Positions 1 to 8,469 of a stretch of 64,000 bases of DNA are shown piece after piece (the stretch's first letter is position 1; each line of letters begins with the position of its first letter). A model generated the notes under the pieces. That model had not been told where the DNA came from. It ran no database searches and saw only the letters and a list, made by a program, of their open reading frames with translations. Source of the DNA: Bacteroidota bacterium. Lineage in GTDB: Bacteria > Bacteroidota > Bacteroidia > B-17B0 > Aurantibacillaceae. The translations under genes and the position numbers were made by a program. The DNA lies in contig JAAFIQ010000011.1 of the NCBI GenBank assembly GCA_013298715.1, positions 62,001-126,000 on the forward strand, read 5' to 3'.

Positions 1-1144
1 TTTTCCAAGTGCCATACTCACTTTGAATACCATCTATTTTTAATGCCTTTTTAATTTGGTTAATGTGTTGATGGCAAACATTCTCAAAGGCATAACCACT
101 CCAAGTATTAACGCTTGGTGTGTTAAATAAGCTAAGCCAAGTATTTCCCTTTTTTACTGGATTATTTGCTATTTGTTGCAAATAAAAAAGTGTATACAAA
201 TCCTGTAACTTGTATATTTTTTCGTTTTTAGTTTTATCTATAGGAATTATACTACTTATAAATCCAGAGTATTCAAGCTCTTCGATTATTGTTGTAAAGC
301 CACCACCACTTTTTAATTTACTTTTTTTAATTAAAACTTCTCTACTCAAACCTTGAGGATGTTTACTTAATAGTTCTATCAACACATGATGAGAGTCTGA
401 ATTATCGAATAACGAGCCTAATAATTCATTATACTCTAATTGCATTGGTGCGTTTTTTCTAAAGCATAATCTATCAATAGCCTGTGGTATACTTTCGCCT
501 TTGTCAATTAAATCAAGATAATAAGGAATTCCGCCCAAAGCCATATATAATTTTGTAATTTCATTTCTGCTTGAAATTATATTCTTTCTCCTCAAAAAAC
601 GTTCGGTTTCGGCTAAGGTAAAGGGTTCTAAAAAAATCCTATCAGTAACTCTATTATGCAAGCCGCCTTTATTTTTTAAAACTTTATTAATCATCCATGA
701 TGCAGAAGAACCGCAAATAATAAATAATAAATCGGTGCGCTGGCTAGCATAACTGTTCCAAAAATCTGTAAAGGCTGTTAAAAATTTTGACTTATTAGTT
801 GCCATCCAAGGGAATTCATCCAAAAAAATAACTTTCTTTTTTAATGACTTACTTTTATGTATAAATTGCTTTAAATTGTCAAATGCTTCAAACCAACTAT
901 TGGGTTCAATTTTAGGCCTTGCACCAAAGTTTTTCATTGCTTTATGAAATCGCTCCAACTGATCGGGCAAAGTGCCTTTATGCAATCCTGTGAATTGAAA
1001 AAATAATTTATTCTGAAAAGTTTTTCTAATCAAAAAAGTTTTACCCACGCGTCTTCTGCCAAGTATAGCAACTAATTCAGATTTATCTGTATGCAATTTT
1101 TTTAGTAATTGCTGTTGCTCTATTTTCCTACCAATTAAATCCAT
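1..1144 (-). CDS. AAA+ ATPase, DUF234/archaeal-type family (3' end beyond window)
   Basis: The reading frame is open to the left edge, so about 381 N-terminal residues are visible and the C-terminus is missing. I translated it from the ATG at 1144. The Walker A motif GRRRVGKT lies at about residues 29-36 and the Walker B stretch VIFLDEFPWM at about 105-114. A winged-helix-like middle follows, then a FENVCHQHINQIKKAL segment typical of the DUF234-type nuclease-like C-terminus. This family is abundant in Bacteroidota and archaea, often in many copies per genome, and its cellular role is poorly defined; some members are suspected to act on DNA or as toxin-like modules. Two palindromes sit immediately upstream, which suggests self-regulation. 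Family assignment is fairly secure; function is not. Confidence 0.85.
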   Translation of the reverse strand, partial: MDLIGRKIEQQQLLKKLHTDKSELVAILGRRRVGKTFLIRKTFQNKLFFQFTGLHKGTLPDQLERFHKAMKNFGARPKIEPNSWFEAFDNLKQFIHKSKSLKKKVIFLDEFPWMATNKSKFLTAFTDFWNSYASQRTDLLFIICGSSASWMINKVLKNKGGLHNRVTDRIFLEPFTLAETERFLRRKNIISSRNEITKLYMALGGIPYYLDLIDKGESIPQAIDRLCFRKNAPMQLEYNELLGSLFDNSDSHHVLIELLSKHPQGLSREVLIKKSKLKSGGGFTTIIEELEYSGFISSIIPIDKTKNEKIYKLQDLYTLFYLQQIANNPVKKGNTWLSLFNTPSVNTWSGYAFENVCHQHINQIKKALKIDGIQSEYGTWK

Positions 1145-1153
1145 ACTTATTTT

Positions 1154-1194
1154 GTTTCGCCAAAATTACAAAATTTTCACTAAAATGGCGATAC
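1154..1194 (-). promoter_or_regulatory. 41-bp palindrome over the ATPase promoter, copy 1
   Basis: The arms are GTTTCGCCA and TGGCGATAC, with one mismatch in the inverted repeat. On the minus strand it contains TAATTTTG (1161-1168), a match to the Bacteroidota -7 element TAnnTTTG, 16 bases upstream of the ATPase ATG. An operator overlapping the promoter is the simplest reading, which is inference. Confidence 0.6.
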
Positions 1195-1207
1195 AAAAAA
1201 TATTTTT

Positions 1208-1248
1208 GTTTCGCCAAAATTAACAAAATAGGCATAAAATGGCGAAAC
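1208..1248 (-). promoter_or_regulatory. 41-bp palindrome upstream of ATPase, copy 2
   Basis: The arms GTTTCGCCA and TGGCGAAAC form a perfect 9-bp inverted repeat. The unit has exactly the same length as copy 1 and begins 54 bases further out, about five helical turns. It also contains TAATTTTG on the minus strand (1215-1222). Confidence 0.6.
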
Positions 1249-1504
1249 TAAATTTTAATTATTAGTTTAAATTTTGGCTCAAAAGCTTTACAAATAAAGG
1301 AAAAATGTAAAAAATAATTAAAGTAGGAAGTGCTGAATTTCAAAAAATTTTATCCTAAAATATGAATGTTAGTTTTGTTTTATATTCACCATATTAGTGC
1401 AATTTATTAACTTTTTTTTCACAAACTCAAATCAATAATTGACAAAAAATTATTGAAATATCTGGTGAATAGTCTCCGTTACAAACATTTAATACCACGA
1501 GGAA

Positions 1505-2470
1505 TTATATTTCTAAATGAGTCGCGCATTCAAAATGTTGTTTAGGGCATTGTTTATGTCCGTGCAAGCCACAAGGACGGCAGGCTAAATTTTTATTTTC
1601 AATAATAGTTTTATTATCGCTTAAAGGTCCAAATCCAAAGTTAGGAGTGGTAGATAAAAAGAAGGCTGTAACTACAGCATTTACACTACTTGCCAAATGT
1701 AAGGGTGCGCTGTCGTTTACATAGTTCATTTGCGCATCTTTCATTAAGGCACACGATTGCAACAAGGATAATTTTCCTGCTAAATTAACTACTAAACTTC
1801 GTTTACTTAAACTTATTATTTCTTCACATAATTTAAAATCGCTGGGAGCACCTATTAGGTATATGGTTTTATTGGTGTCAATTTTAGAAATTAATTCAAC
1901 CCATTTTTTTACAGGTAATTGCTTTGTAAACCAAACCGATGCTGGCGCAATGCAAACATAACTTACGTTCTTATATTGCTCAACCAACGAGCTATCTGTT
2001 ATACTTGGGTATAATTTGGGTTTGTATAAAACGGGTTTACAAAAATCTTGCACCAAATCGTTATAGCGCTCTACTTCGTGTTTTCCATTACCAATAACAT
2101 GTTTGATATTATAATTAAATAAAAAAGAAAAAGGATTTTCTTTATATCCTGCAACATGTTTTGCACCGCTGAAAGAAGCTATTAATCCTGAACTTGCAAA
2201 ACGATGGCAATTAATTACGCAATCAAACTTTAATTTTCTAATCTTAAGAATCAGCTGAAACAAATTCTTAATTTTTGATTCTTGTTTATTCCAAACAAGT
2301 ACTTGGATTAAAAAAGGATGGTTGTTATAAATTGATTCGTTTCCTTTTCTAACCAAAATACTTATGCGTGCTTGAGGCCATTCATCATGCAGTTTTTCAA
2401 CCAAGCTCGAAGCTAAAATGGCATCACCAATAAAGGCTGTTTGAATAATTAGTATATTGTTATATGGCAC
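1505..2470 (-). CDS. Glycosyltransferase family 9 (heptosyltransferase-like)
   Basis: The 321-residue protein resembles ADP-heptose:LPS heptosyltransferases, which add sugars to the LPS core on the cytoplasmic face of the inner membrane. The N-terminus reads ILIIQTAFIGDAILASSLVE, matching the family's Rossmann start with GD and a conserved S/T. The second domain has CIAPASVWFTKQLPVKKW, LIGAPSDF and the donor-site region VNDSAPLHLASSV. A cysteine-rich tail (CRPCGLHGHKQC) is usual in this family. The start is GTG at 2470. It stands alone and is divergent from the methylase gene 81 bases away. The acceptor sugar cannot be told from sequence; heptose as donor is a family-level guess. Confidence 0.87.
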   Translation of the reverse strand: MPYNNILIIQTAFIGDAILASSLVEKLHDEWPQARISILVRKGNESIYNNHPFLIQVLVWNKQESKIKNLFQLILKIRKLKFDCVINCHRFASSGLIASFSGAKHVAGYKENPFSFLFNYNIKHVIGNGKHEVERYNDLVQDFCKPVLYKPKLYPSITDSSLVEQYKNVSYVCIAPASVWFTKQLPVKKWVELISKIDTNKTIYLIGAPSDFKLCEEIISLSKRSLVVNLAGKLSLLQSCALMKDAQMNYVNDSAPLHLASSVNAVVTAFFLSTTPNFGFGPLSDNKTIIENKNLACRPCGLHGHKQCPKQHFECATHLEI

Positions 2471-2551
2471 TTTTTAAAAAACAAATGTTAGCTAAAATTA
2501 AATAATAAAAATGATTTGGTTGAATTAATAATTAATATTGTAATGTAAATT

Positions 2552-3250
2552 TTGAATTTAGGAAAACTATATTTGATACCGGTACCTATTTGTGATGCAG
2601 AAGTAAACACAATGATACCAGAGCATAACTTAAAAATAGTAAAATCATTAACTTTTTTTGTTGGCGAAAATGCTAAAACAGCCCGTAAATGGCTAAAATG
2701 GATGAGTTACGATACAATACAAAATGCCAATATTCAAGAATTAAACCAACATACCATTAACCATAACTCTCTTATTGAACCATTGCTGCAAGGGCATAAC
2801 ATAGGTTTATTAAGCGATGCTGGATGCCCTGGTATTGCAGACCCTGGAGCAGCAATTTTAAAACTGGCTCATGAGAAAAACATTGAAGTAATTCCTTTAG
2901 TTGGACCAAGCTCAATAGTATTAAGCATTATGGCAAGTGGCTTTAATGGGCAAAATTTTGCTTTTATAGGTTACTTACCTATTGAACAACAACCAAAAAT
3001 TAAACGCATTAAAGAATTAGAATTGCTTTGCAAAAAACACAACCAAGCGCAATACTTTATTGAGACACCTTATAGAAATAATCAACTTTTGGAGGTGCTG
3101 TTAAAAAATTTACAGCCAGCAACGTATTTATTTTTAGGAGTAAATATTGGGGATTTAAAGCAACGACTAATATGTAAATCTATAAACGAATTTAAAAAGT
3201 TAAAACTCCCTGATTTAAATAAAATACCCGTGGTGTTTGGAATTTATTAA
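2552..3250 (+). CDS. RsmI-like SAM-dependent methyltransferase (tetrapyrrole methylase fold)
   Basis: The 232-residue protein has the tetrapyrrole-methylase fold: GLLSDAGCPGIADPGAAIL is the SAM-binding loop, and PLVGPSSIVLSIMASGF is the second conserved block. It ends near residue 232, whereas classic RsmI (16S rRNA C1402 2'-O-methyltransferase) is about 280. It matches a second RsmI-like paralogue that I recall from Bacteroidota, whose N-terminus is KLYLIPVPI instead of the LYLVPTPIGN of true RsmI. Its substrate is therefore uncertain. The start is TTG at 2552; the ATG just upstream runs straight into a stop. Confidence 0.82.
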   Translation: MNLGKLYLIPVPICDAEVNTMIPEHNLKIVKSLTFFVGENAKTARKWLKWMSYDTIQNANIQELNQHTINHNSLIEPLLQGHNIGLLSDAGCPGIADPGAAILKLAHEKNIEVIPLVGPSSIVLSIMASGFNGQNFAFIGYLPIEQQPKIKRIKELELLCKKHNQAQYFIETPYRNNQLLEVLLKNLQPATYLFLGVNIGDLKQRLICKSINEFKKLKLPDLNKIPVVFGIY

Positions 3251-3264
3251 GCAATAGCAACAAA

Positions 3265-3858
3265 CTAGCTTATACTCGGCGGTGTTTGATTAGTTGTTGT
3301 GCTATCGATATTAGCTGCTACATCTTGTGCTCTTCGTTTTTTATAAATACTCACAGCAAGCATTAAAACACCAGCAAAGCCAAATAAACCTAAGATACCC
3401 CACACTAATCCAGAACTTGATTTTACAACTACCAAAAACACAATTGCAACTAAAAATAAAGTAGCTAATTCGTTAAACAACCTGAGTTTAAACGATGAAC
3501 GTTTAAAAACACCTTGGGTTTGTTGTTTGTAAATACGCTGACACTCTATATGATACAAAGCCAAAAACACAACAGCTATTAACTTAAGCCACATCCAAGG
3601 CTGCGCTAAATAATAAGAAATGTTTACAAATAATAACCATAAACCAAATATAAAAGTACCTACCATTGCCGGCCAACCAATAATGTACCATAATTTTTTT
3701 TGCATTAATAATAATTGTTGTGTTAAAATAGGTTTCGCTACCTCGTCTTTACTCTGTGCCTCGGTAGTATAAATAAATAACCTAACCATATAAAATAAAG
3801 CTGAAAACCAGCAAACAACAAAAATAATATGAAGTGCTTTTACGTAAGAAATTGCCAT
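3265..3858 (-). CDS. hemJ: HemJ-like protoporphyrinogen IX oxidase (CopD/UPF0093 family)
   Basis: This 197-residue integral membrane protein has the HemJ signature at the start (VKALHIIFVVCWFSALFYMVRL) and a second conserved histidine in LYHIECQRI. About five hydrophobic helices are visible. HemJ oxidises protoporphyrinogen IX to protoporphyrin IX in haem synthesis at the inner membrane. The last 25 or so residues are a polar, low-complexity tail beyond the usual domain. The gene lies 17 bases after the upstream hydrolase gene, so RecQ, hydrolase and HemJ probably share a transcript. The annotation CopD family protein would describe the same fold. Confidence 0.8.
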   Translation of the reverse strand: MAISYVKALHIIFVVCWFSALFYMVRLFIYTTEAQSKDEVAKPILTQQLLLMQKKLWYIIGWPAMVGTFIFGLWLLFVNISYYLAQPWMWLKLIAVVFLALYHIECQRIYKQQTQGVFKRSSFKLRLFNELATLFLVAIVFLVVVKSSSGLVWGILGLFGFAGVLMLAVSIYKKRRAQDVAANIDSTTTNQTPPSIS

Positions 3859-3875
3859 TTTAATTTTTTTTAAAG

Positions 3876-4490
3876 TTACTTATTTGAACGTATCAATTCA
3901 AATTTTTTATGTTTAATGCTCGTATTATAAATATCTTCTGGCGCCAAGTGTTTTGAGCTAACTTGTGTACTTAATTCAAAATTAATTACGGTAAAACATT
4001 TTTGAACCATAGCACTACAGAACAACGAATTTTCTTGAGCCAATTTATTCTCTGTTAATCGTGATTTTTCAGAAATTAAATTGTACAAAACACCAAAAAT
4101 TTCTCTAATGGAGTAATGTGTTCTTTTTGCAACTAGGTTAAGCGCTTCTGCTATTACAGCATTTGATTGGTTTTCGGATAAATTAAAATTAAGAATTGCA
4201 ACATTCGGAAAATCTTTTTCACTCGCATACTTATCAATTCTATTTTCTTGCACACCTAAATTAATTTGTTTTTTATGAAATTCTAAATCCGACTCTGCTA
4301 CCCAAATATGTCCGTCTTCTCTTTTTCCAGTAACAATAAACGCATGCGACCAGTAACTTTCGCTTTTTGAAGGAGTGATTTTCTTTTGAAATTTACGAAT
4401 GGATTTATCAATCAATGCACTACCTCCAACCAAGCCAATACAAGCCTTACAAGCATATTTATTAAAAAAATTCAAATTGCTATCTACCAT
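3876..4490 (-). CDS. Permuted NlpC/P60-like cysteine hydrolase (YiiX/YebB type)
   Basis: In the circularly permuted NlpC/P60 papain fold, the catalytic His precedes the Cys. Here SYWSHAFIV gives the His at about residue 69, and SLFCSAMVQKCF gives the nucleophilic Cys at about residue 158. AESDLEFH and LAPEDIY are further conserved-looking points. No signal peptide or membrane helix is evident, so it is probably cytoplasmic. Members of this superfamily are amidases or lipid-modifying hydrolases; the substrate here is unknown. It sits directly between recQ and hemJ (1 and 17 bases apart), which suggests co-transcription and not a shared pathway. Confidence 0.65.
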   Translation of the reverse strand: MVDSNLNFFNKYACKACIGLVGGSALIDKSIRKFQKKITPSKSESYWSHAFIVTGKREDGHIWVAESDLEFHKKQINLGVQENRIDKYASEKDFPNVAILNFNLSENQSNAVIAEALNLVAKRTHYSIREIFGVLYNLISEKSRLTENKLAQENSLFCSAMVQKCFTVINFELSTQVSSKHLAPEDIYNTSIKHKKFELIRSNK

Positions 4491-4491
4491 T

Positions 4492-6396
4492 TTATTTGCG
4501 TTTATAAATTAATCCTTCACTTTCTTTTATAATCCCATCATCCATCAAATCGTTATAAGCAGTCACAAAGGTGGTTAGATTGTATTGCTGAAATTTCTCC
4601 TTCAATTGAACAATTGTTATTGGATTTTTTTTAATCATTGTTACAATTTTGCTTTTAATTGTAGAGTAATCTTTAGGTCTATTGGCAATACATACATCAC
4701 AATAACCACAATCTGTATAATCAATTTCATTAAAATAAATTAGCAACTGAATGTTTCTGCACACTTTATTGTTATCGACGTAATTAATAACAGCGTTCAT
4801 TCTTTCTAAATAACGTTCTTTTAATGTGTGGTAGTTTTTTGGATTTATCTCAATATGTTTGTTATTAATTCTGTTTTCTAAAAAAATAATTTTCGGTAAA
4901 TTAGTTTGTGGGATGTATGAAAGCACACCTTGTTTTGTTAATAAATTTAAGTACTCTATTACTTTGCTAGCAGGCAATTTTACTTTGTAGGCTAAATCTT
5001 TTTCATTTATAAAAACATAATTTTCAAAAATACCACCATAATTACGTAACACCGTTTTTATGAGCGGCTCATATTTAGAAAATTTAATTTGAAAATTGTA
5101 CAAATCCTCTTTACCCATTACCATCATTAGTTTACTTTGCTCAAATCCTGCATCTAAATACGAAAGGTAATTTTCTTTTTCCAAAAATTTAATGCTATTG
5201 TAAACCAACACAGGTCTCAAATTATAACTTGCACACACTTTATCTAAATCAAACTCAAAACTTAAACCTTGCCCGCTGTTTGCTGCAATTTGGTAATAAT
5301 TACAAATGGCATTATAAGCTAATTTTATGTATTCAATCTCAGGAAACATGGTTTTAAAATTATCTTGCAAGCGCTCTATATCACCATTCGTAAAGAACAA
5401 ACTTGCATAAGCTGTTTTACCATCTCTACCTCCTCTGCCAGCTTCTTGAAAGTATGCTTCTAAACTATCTGGTAAATCCATGTGCGCTACAAATCGCACA
5501 TCGGGCTTATCAATTCCCATACCAAAAGCATTTGTTGCACAAATAACCTGAGTTTTATTATCAATCCAATTTTGTTGAATGGTTTGTCTATCGCTAAAAG
5601 TTAAACCTGCATGATAACTCGATGCCGATATTTTATTCTTAGTAAGTTGAAGCGCCAATTCTTGTGTTCGTTTTCTATTTCTAACATATACAACACCTGA
5701 ACCACCTATGTTTTTAATAATTTTAAGCAATCTTGAAAATTTGTCTTCCTCATATTGCACCACGTATCTTAAATTTTTTCGATAAAACGATTGTCTGAAA
5801 ACATTAGGGTTTTTAAATTCTAGTTTTTGTTGAATATCCGAAACAACAAATTTAGTTGCACTAGCAGTTAAGGCCACCATTGCCACTTGATTAAAATAAT
5901 CTTTTACCTCTGCAATTTTTAAATAACTTGGTCTAAAATCATAACCCCATTGCGAAATACAATGCGCCTCATCAATTGCAATTAAAGTGATTGGCAAGTA
6001 GGATAAACTCTTTCTAAATGCCTCGTTTTGCAAGCGCTCTGGCGATACATATAAAAACTGTACATGCCCCAAAGCAGCATTATTTAAAGCAATTTCAATT
6101 TCTTTAAAACTCATAGAAGCACTGATTGCAACAGCCGAAATTCCTTTTCGTTTAAGATTAGAAACCTGATCATTCATTAAAGCAATTAAGGGCGATACAA
6201 CCAAACAGGTTCCTCCTAAAACCAGCCCAGGCACTTGAAAGCATAAGGATTTACCACCACCTGTTGGTAACAAAGCAAGTGTATCTTTTTTTTGTAATAC
6301 AGAGGTTATTATCTCTTCTTGTAAAGGTCTAAAGCTTTCAAAGTTCCAGTATTTTTTTAGAACGCTATAAATTTCTTTATGTATATTTATATTCAA
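4492..6396 (-). CDS. recQ: RecQ family ATP-dependent DNA helicase
   Basis: The superfamily 2 helicase motifs are all visible: FRPLQEEII (motif 0), LLPTGGGKSLCF (Walker A), AIDEAHCISQWGYDFRPSY (motif II and aromatic loop), ALTASA (motif III), and QEAGRGGRDG (motif VI). The RecQ-Ct zinc site is CRN...CGYCDVC. No HRDC domain is seen; a short winged-helix-like tail ends the protein. It unwinds DNA in recombination and repair. The longest frame begins at a TTG at 6432, overlapping the divergent gene. I prefer the TTG at 6394-6396, which gives a start just before NIHKEIYSVLKKYW, where family members usually begin. First gene of a probable recQ-hydrolase-hemJ unit. Confidence 0.9.
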   Translation of the reverse strand: MNINIHKEIYSVLKKYWNFESFRPLQEEIITSVLQKKDTLALLPTGGGKSLCFQVPGLVLGGTCLVVSPLIALMNDQVSNLKRKGISAVAISASMSFKEIEIALNNAALGHVQFLYVSPERLQNEAFRKSLSYLPITLIAIDEAHCISQWGYDFRPSYLKIAEVKDYFNQVAMVALTASATKFVVSDIQQKLEFKNPNVFRQSFYRKNLRYVVQYEEDKFSRLLKIIKNIGGSGVVYVRNRKRTQELALQLTKNKISASSYHAGLTFSDRQTIQQNWIDNKTQVICATNAFGMGIDKPDVRFVAHMDLPDSLEAYFQEAGRGGRDGKTAYASLFFTNGDIERLQDNFKTMFPEIEYIKLAYNAICNYYQIAANSGQGLSFEFDLDKVCASYNLRPVLVYNSIKFLEKENYLSYLDAGFEQSKLMMVMGKEDLYNFQIKFSKYEPLIKTVLRNYGGIFENYVFINEKDLAYKVKLPASKVIEYLNLLTKQGVLSYIPQTNLPKIIFLENRINNKHIEINPKNYHTLKERYLERMNAVINYVDNNKVCRNIQLLIYFNEIDYTDCGYCDVCIANRPKDYSTIKSKIVTMIKKNPITIVQLKEKFQQYNLTTFVTAYNDLMDDGIIKESEGLIYKRK

Positions 6397-6423
6397 ATTA
6401 AAGCCTAAATTTAATCTTTTTAC

Positions 6424-8313
6424 TTGTTGCAAAACTACCTATATCAGTTAAAAATCACTTTTAAAAGATTGTTGATTGCATACTTAGCCTATACGCTGAG
6501 CCGACTAATTTTTTTAATAGCAAATCTTGATTATTTTGATGGCATTAGTTTTTTAAATTGGATTGTTGTTTATATTCATGGGTTGCGCTTTGATAGCTTT
6601 AGCATTGTGGTTGGAAGCAGTATTTTTATTTTATTATCGATTCTCCCGCTAAATTATTTTTATAAAAATTGGTACCAACGTATTTTAAAATCTTTCTTCA
6701 TTTTAGGCAACTGCCTTTTTTTACTCTTTAATTTTATTGATGTTGGTTATTATAAATTCATTAAAAAACGCTCAACTGCTGATTTATTTAATCAGATAGG
6801 TGGACAAACAGATATGCAAAAACTGCTACCACAATACTTAGAAGATTTTTGGTGGATTCTACTTCTTTACATTTTGATTTTGATTCTCATTTTTAAACTC
6901 TATAAAAAAATTAGTTTAGAAACACGTACCTATAAATTTGTTCTCACTAAAAATAGTTTACTTATTCTTTTATGTTTTACATTAAGTGCTGGTATTGGCG
7001 TATTTGCTGTGCGTGGTGGTTGGCAAAGATCGCCCATTAGCTTTATTGATGTAGGTCTGGCAGATGTTTCTAAAGCTAATGAAGTAATTTTAAATACGCC
7101 GTTTACTATTATTAAATCGTTTGAAATGCAAGAATTAAAACGATTGAATTATTTTAATGAAAAAGAATTGCTTGCAACGTATAACCCAAATAAACACTAC
7201 AAAAATTTACAATTCACAAAAAAAAATGTAGTAGTAATTTTATTAGAGAGTTTTGCAAAAGAATATACTTCACTCGGAAAAACGGGTAAAAGCTATACAC
7301 CTTTTTTAGATAGCTTAATGCAACACGGCTTGGTATTTAATAATGCTTTTTCTAACGGGACAAAATCAATTGAAGGCATACCAGCAGTATTATCAAGCCT
7401 TCCTAGCCTAATGTCAGATCCTGTAATAAATTCACCTTATGCAATCTACCAGCAAACAAGTTTTGCTAATATACTTGCGGCGGAGGGTTACGAAACTGCC
7501 TTTATGCATGGTGGAATTAACGGAACAATGAACTTTAATGTGTGGGCAAAGCAAGCAGGTTATAAAAATTATTTTGGAAAAAACGAATATAACAACGATA
7601 GCGATTTTGATGGCTTTTGGGGAATTTGGGATGAACCCTACTTGCAATACTCCATTAAAAAGATGGATGCTATGCAACAACCATTTCACACGGCAATTTT
7701 TACATTAAGCAGTCATCACCCATTTAATGTTCCCCTAAAGTATAAAAATAAATTTAAAAAAGGAGAGTACGAAAACGCCGAATGTATTGGCTATGCCGAT
7801 TATGCATTAAAACAATTTTTTGAAAGTGCAAAAAAATCTCACTGGTTTGAAAATACTTTATTTGTGCTTACTGCCGATCATGCTTCATTATCAGGTCATA
7901 ATTTCTACAAAAATCAAATTGGGAATTTTACAATACCGATTTTTTTTTATGAAGCAAATAACTCCCTTAAAGGTGTTTATGGTAAAATATTCAGTCAGAT
8001 TGATATTTTACCAACAGCATTGGAGTACTTGGGCTACAACAAATCTTTTTTCTCATTTGGAAATAGCGCTTTATCTAGCAAAACCAATTACTGTACTTAT
8101 TATTTTAGCGATACTTACTATAATTTAAGCGACAGCTTAGCTATTGTTTGGCAACCAAATAGTAAACCTAATGTAATAAATTATTATAGAGATAGTGCGC
8201 TTAATATGCGCATACCGCTAAATTCTGAGGCTGAAAATTCACAGTTTAAGTATTTAAAGGCAATGGCTCAAACTTATAATAATACCTTAATTGGTGGCGG
8301 AGCTCAAAAGTAA
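6424..8313 (+). CDS. LTA synthase family phosphoglycerol transferase / sulfatase-fold enzyme
   Basis: The 629-residue protein has about five N-terminal membrane helices (residues 10-195), then an extracytoplasmic alkaline-phosphatase/sulfatase domain. Metal and catalytic signatures are VVVILLESFAKEY (metal-binding Glu), SNGTKSIEGIPAVLSSLP (likely catalytic Thr), LSSHHPFNVP, and LTADHASLSGHN (Asp-His pair). In Gram-positives LtaS polymerises glycerol phosphate; in Bacteroidota such proteins probably transfer phospho-head-groups onto envelope glycans or lipids, but the substrate is not known. The start is TTG at 6424; no ATG is available before the first helix. The gene is divergent from recQ with almost no space between start codons. 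Confidence 0.85.
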   Translation: MLQNYLYQLKITFKRLLIAYLAYTLSRLIFLIANLDYFDGISFLNWIVVYIHGLRFDSFSIVVGSSIFILLSILPLNYFYKNWYQRILKSFFILGNCLFLLFNFIDVGYYKFIKKRSTADLFNQIGGQTDMQKLLPQYLEDFWWILLLYILILILIFKLYKKISLETRTYKFVLTKNSLLILLCFTLSAGIGVFAVRGGWQRSPISFIDVGLADVSKANEVILNTPFTIIKSFEMQELKRLNYFNEKELLATYNPNKHYKNLQFTKKNVVVILLESFAKEYTSLGKTGKSYTPFLDSLMQHGLVFNNAFSNGTKSIEGIPAVLSSLPSLMSDPVINSPYAIYQQTSFANILAAEGYETAFMHGGINGTMNFNVWAKQAGYKNYFGKNEYNNDSDFDGFWGIWDEPYLQYSIKKMDAMQQPFHTAIFTLSSHHPFNVPLKYKNKFKKGEYENAECIGYADYALKQFFESAKKSHWFENTLFVLTADHASLSGHNFYKNQIGNFTIPIFFYEANNSLKGVYGKIFSQIDILPTALEYLGYNKSFFSFGNSALSSKTNYCTYYFSDTYYNLSDSLAIVWQPNSKPNVINYYRDSALNMRIPLNSEAENSQFKYLKAMAQTYNNTLIGGGAQK

Positions 8314-8469
8314 CTTGATTAAGAAAATAGAGTAAAAAAGAAACTAATTAGCTCAATAAACCATTATTCAAAAAAATTTAATACATAAAATTCATCAAAT
8401 AAAATTTAGATTAATTATTTGTTATATTCAAAATATAATCGTTACTTGGGCTTATAAATAGTAAACTTT

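Larger units (their letters stand above)
1145..1504. other. Intergenic region between ATPase and glycosyltransferase genes
   Basis: This 360-base gap holds the two 41-bp palindromes at its left end. From 1249 to 1504 it is AT-rich, and I see no gene, clear terminator or RNA in it. Confidence 0.6.

Noticed and set aside
7820-8128. A 102-codon frame inside the LTA-synthase-like gene
   Set aside because: It is out of frame with the sulfatase-domain motifs and has no independent support.
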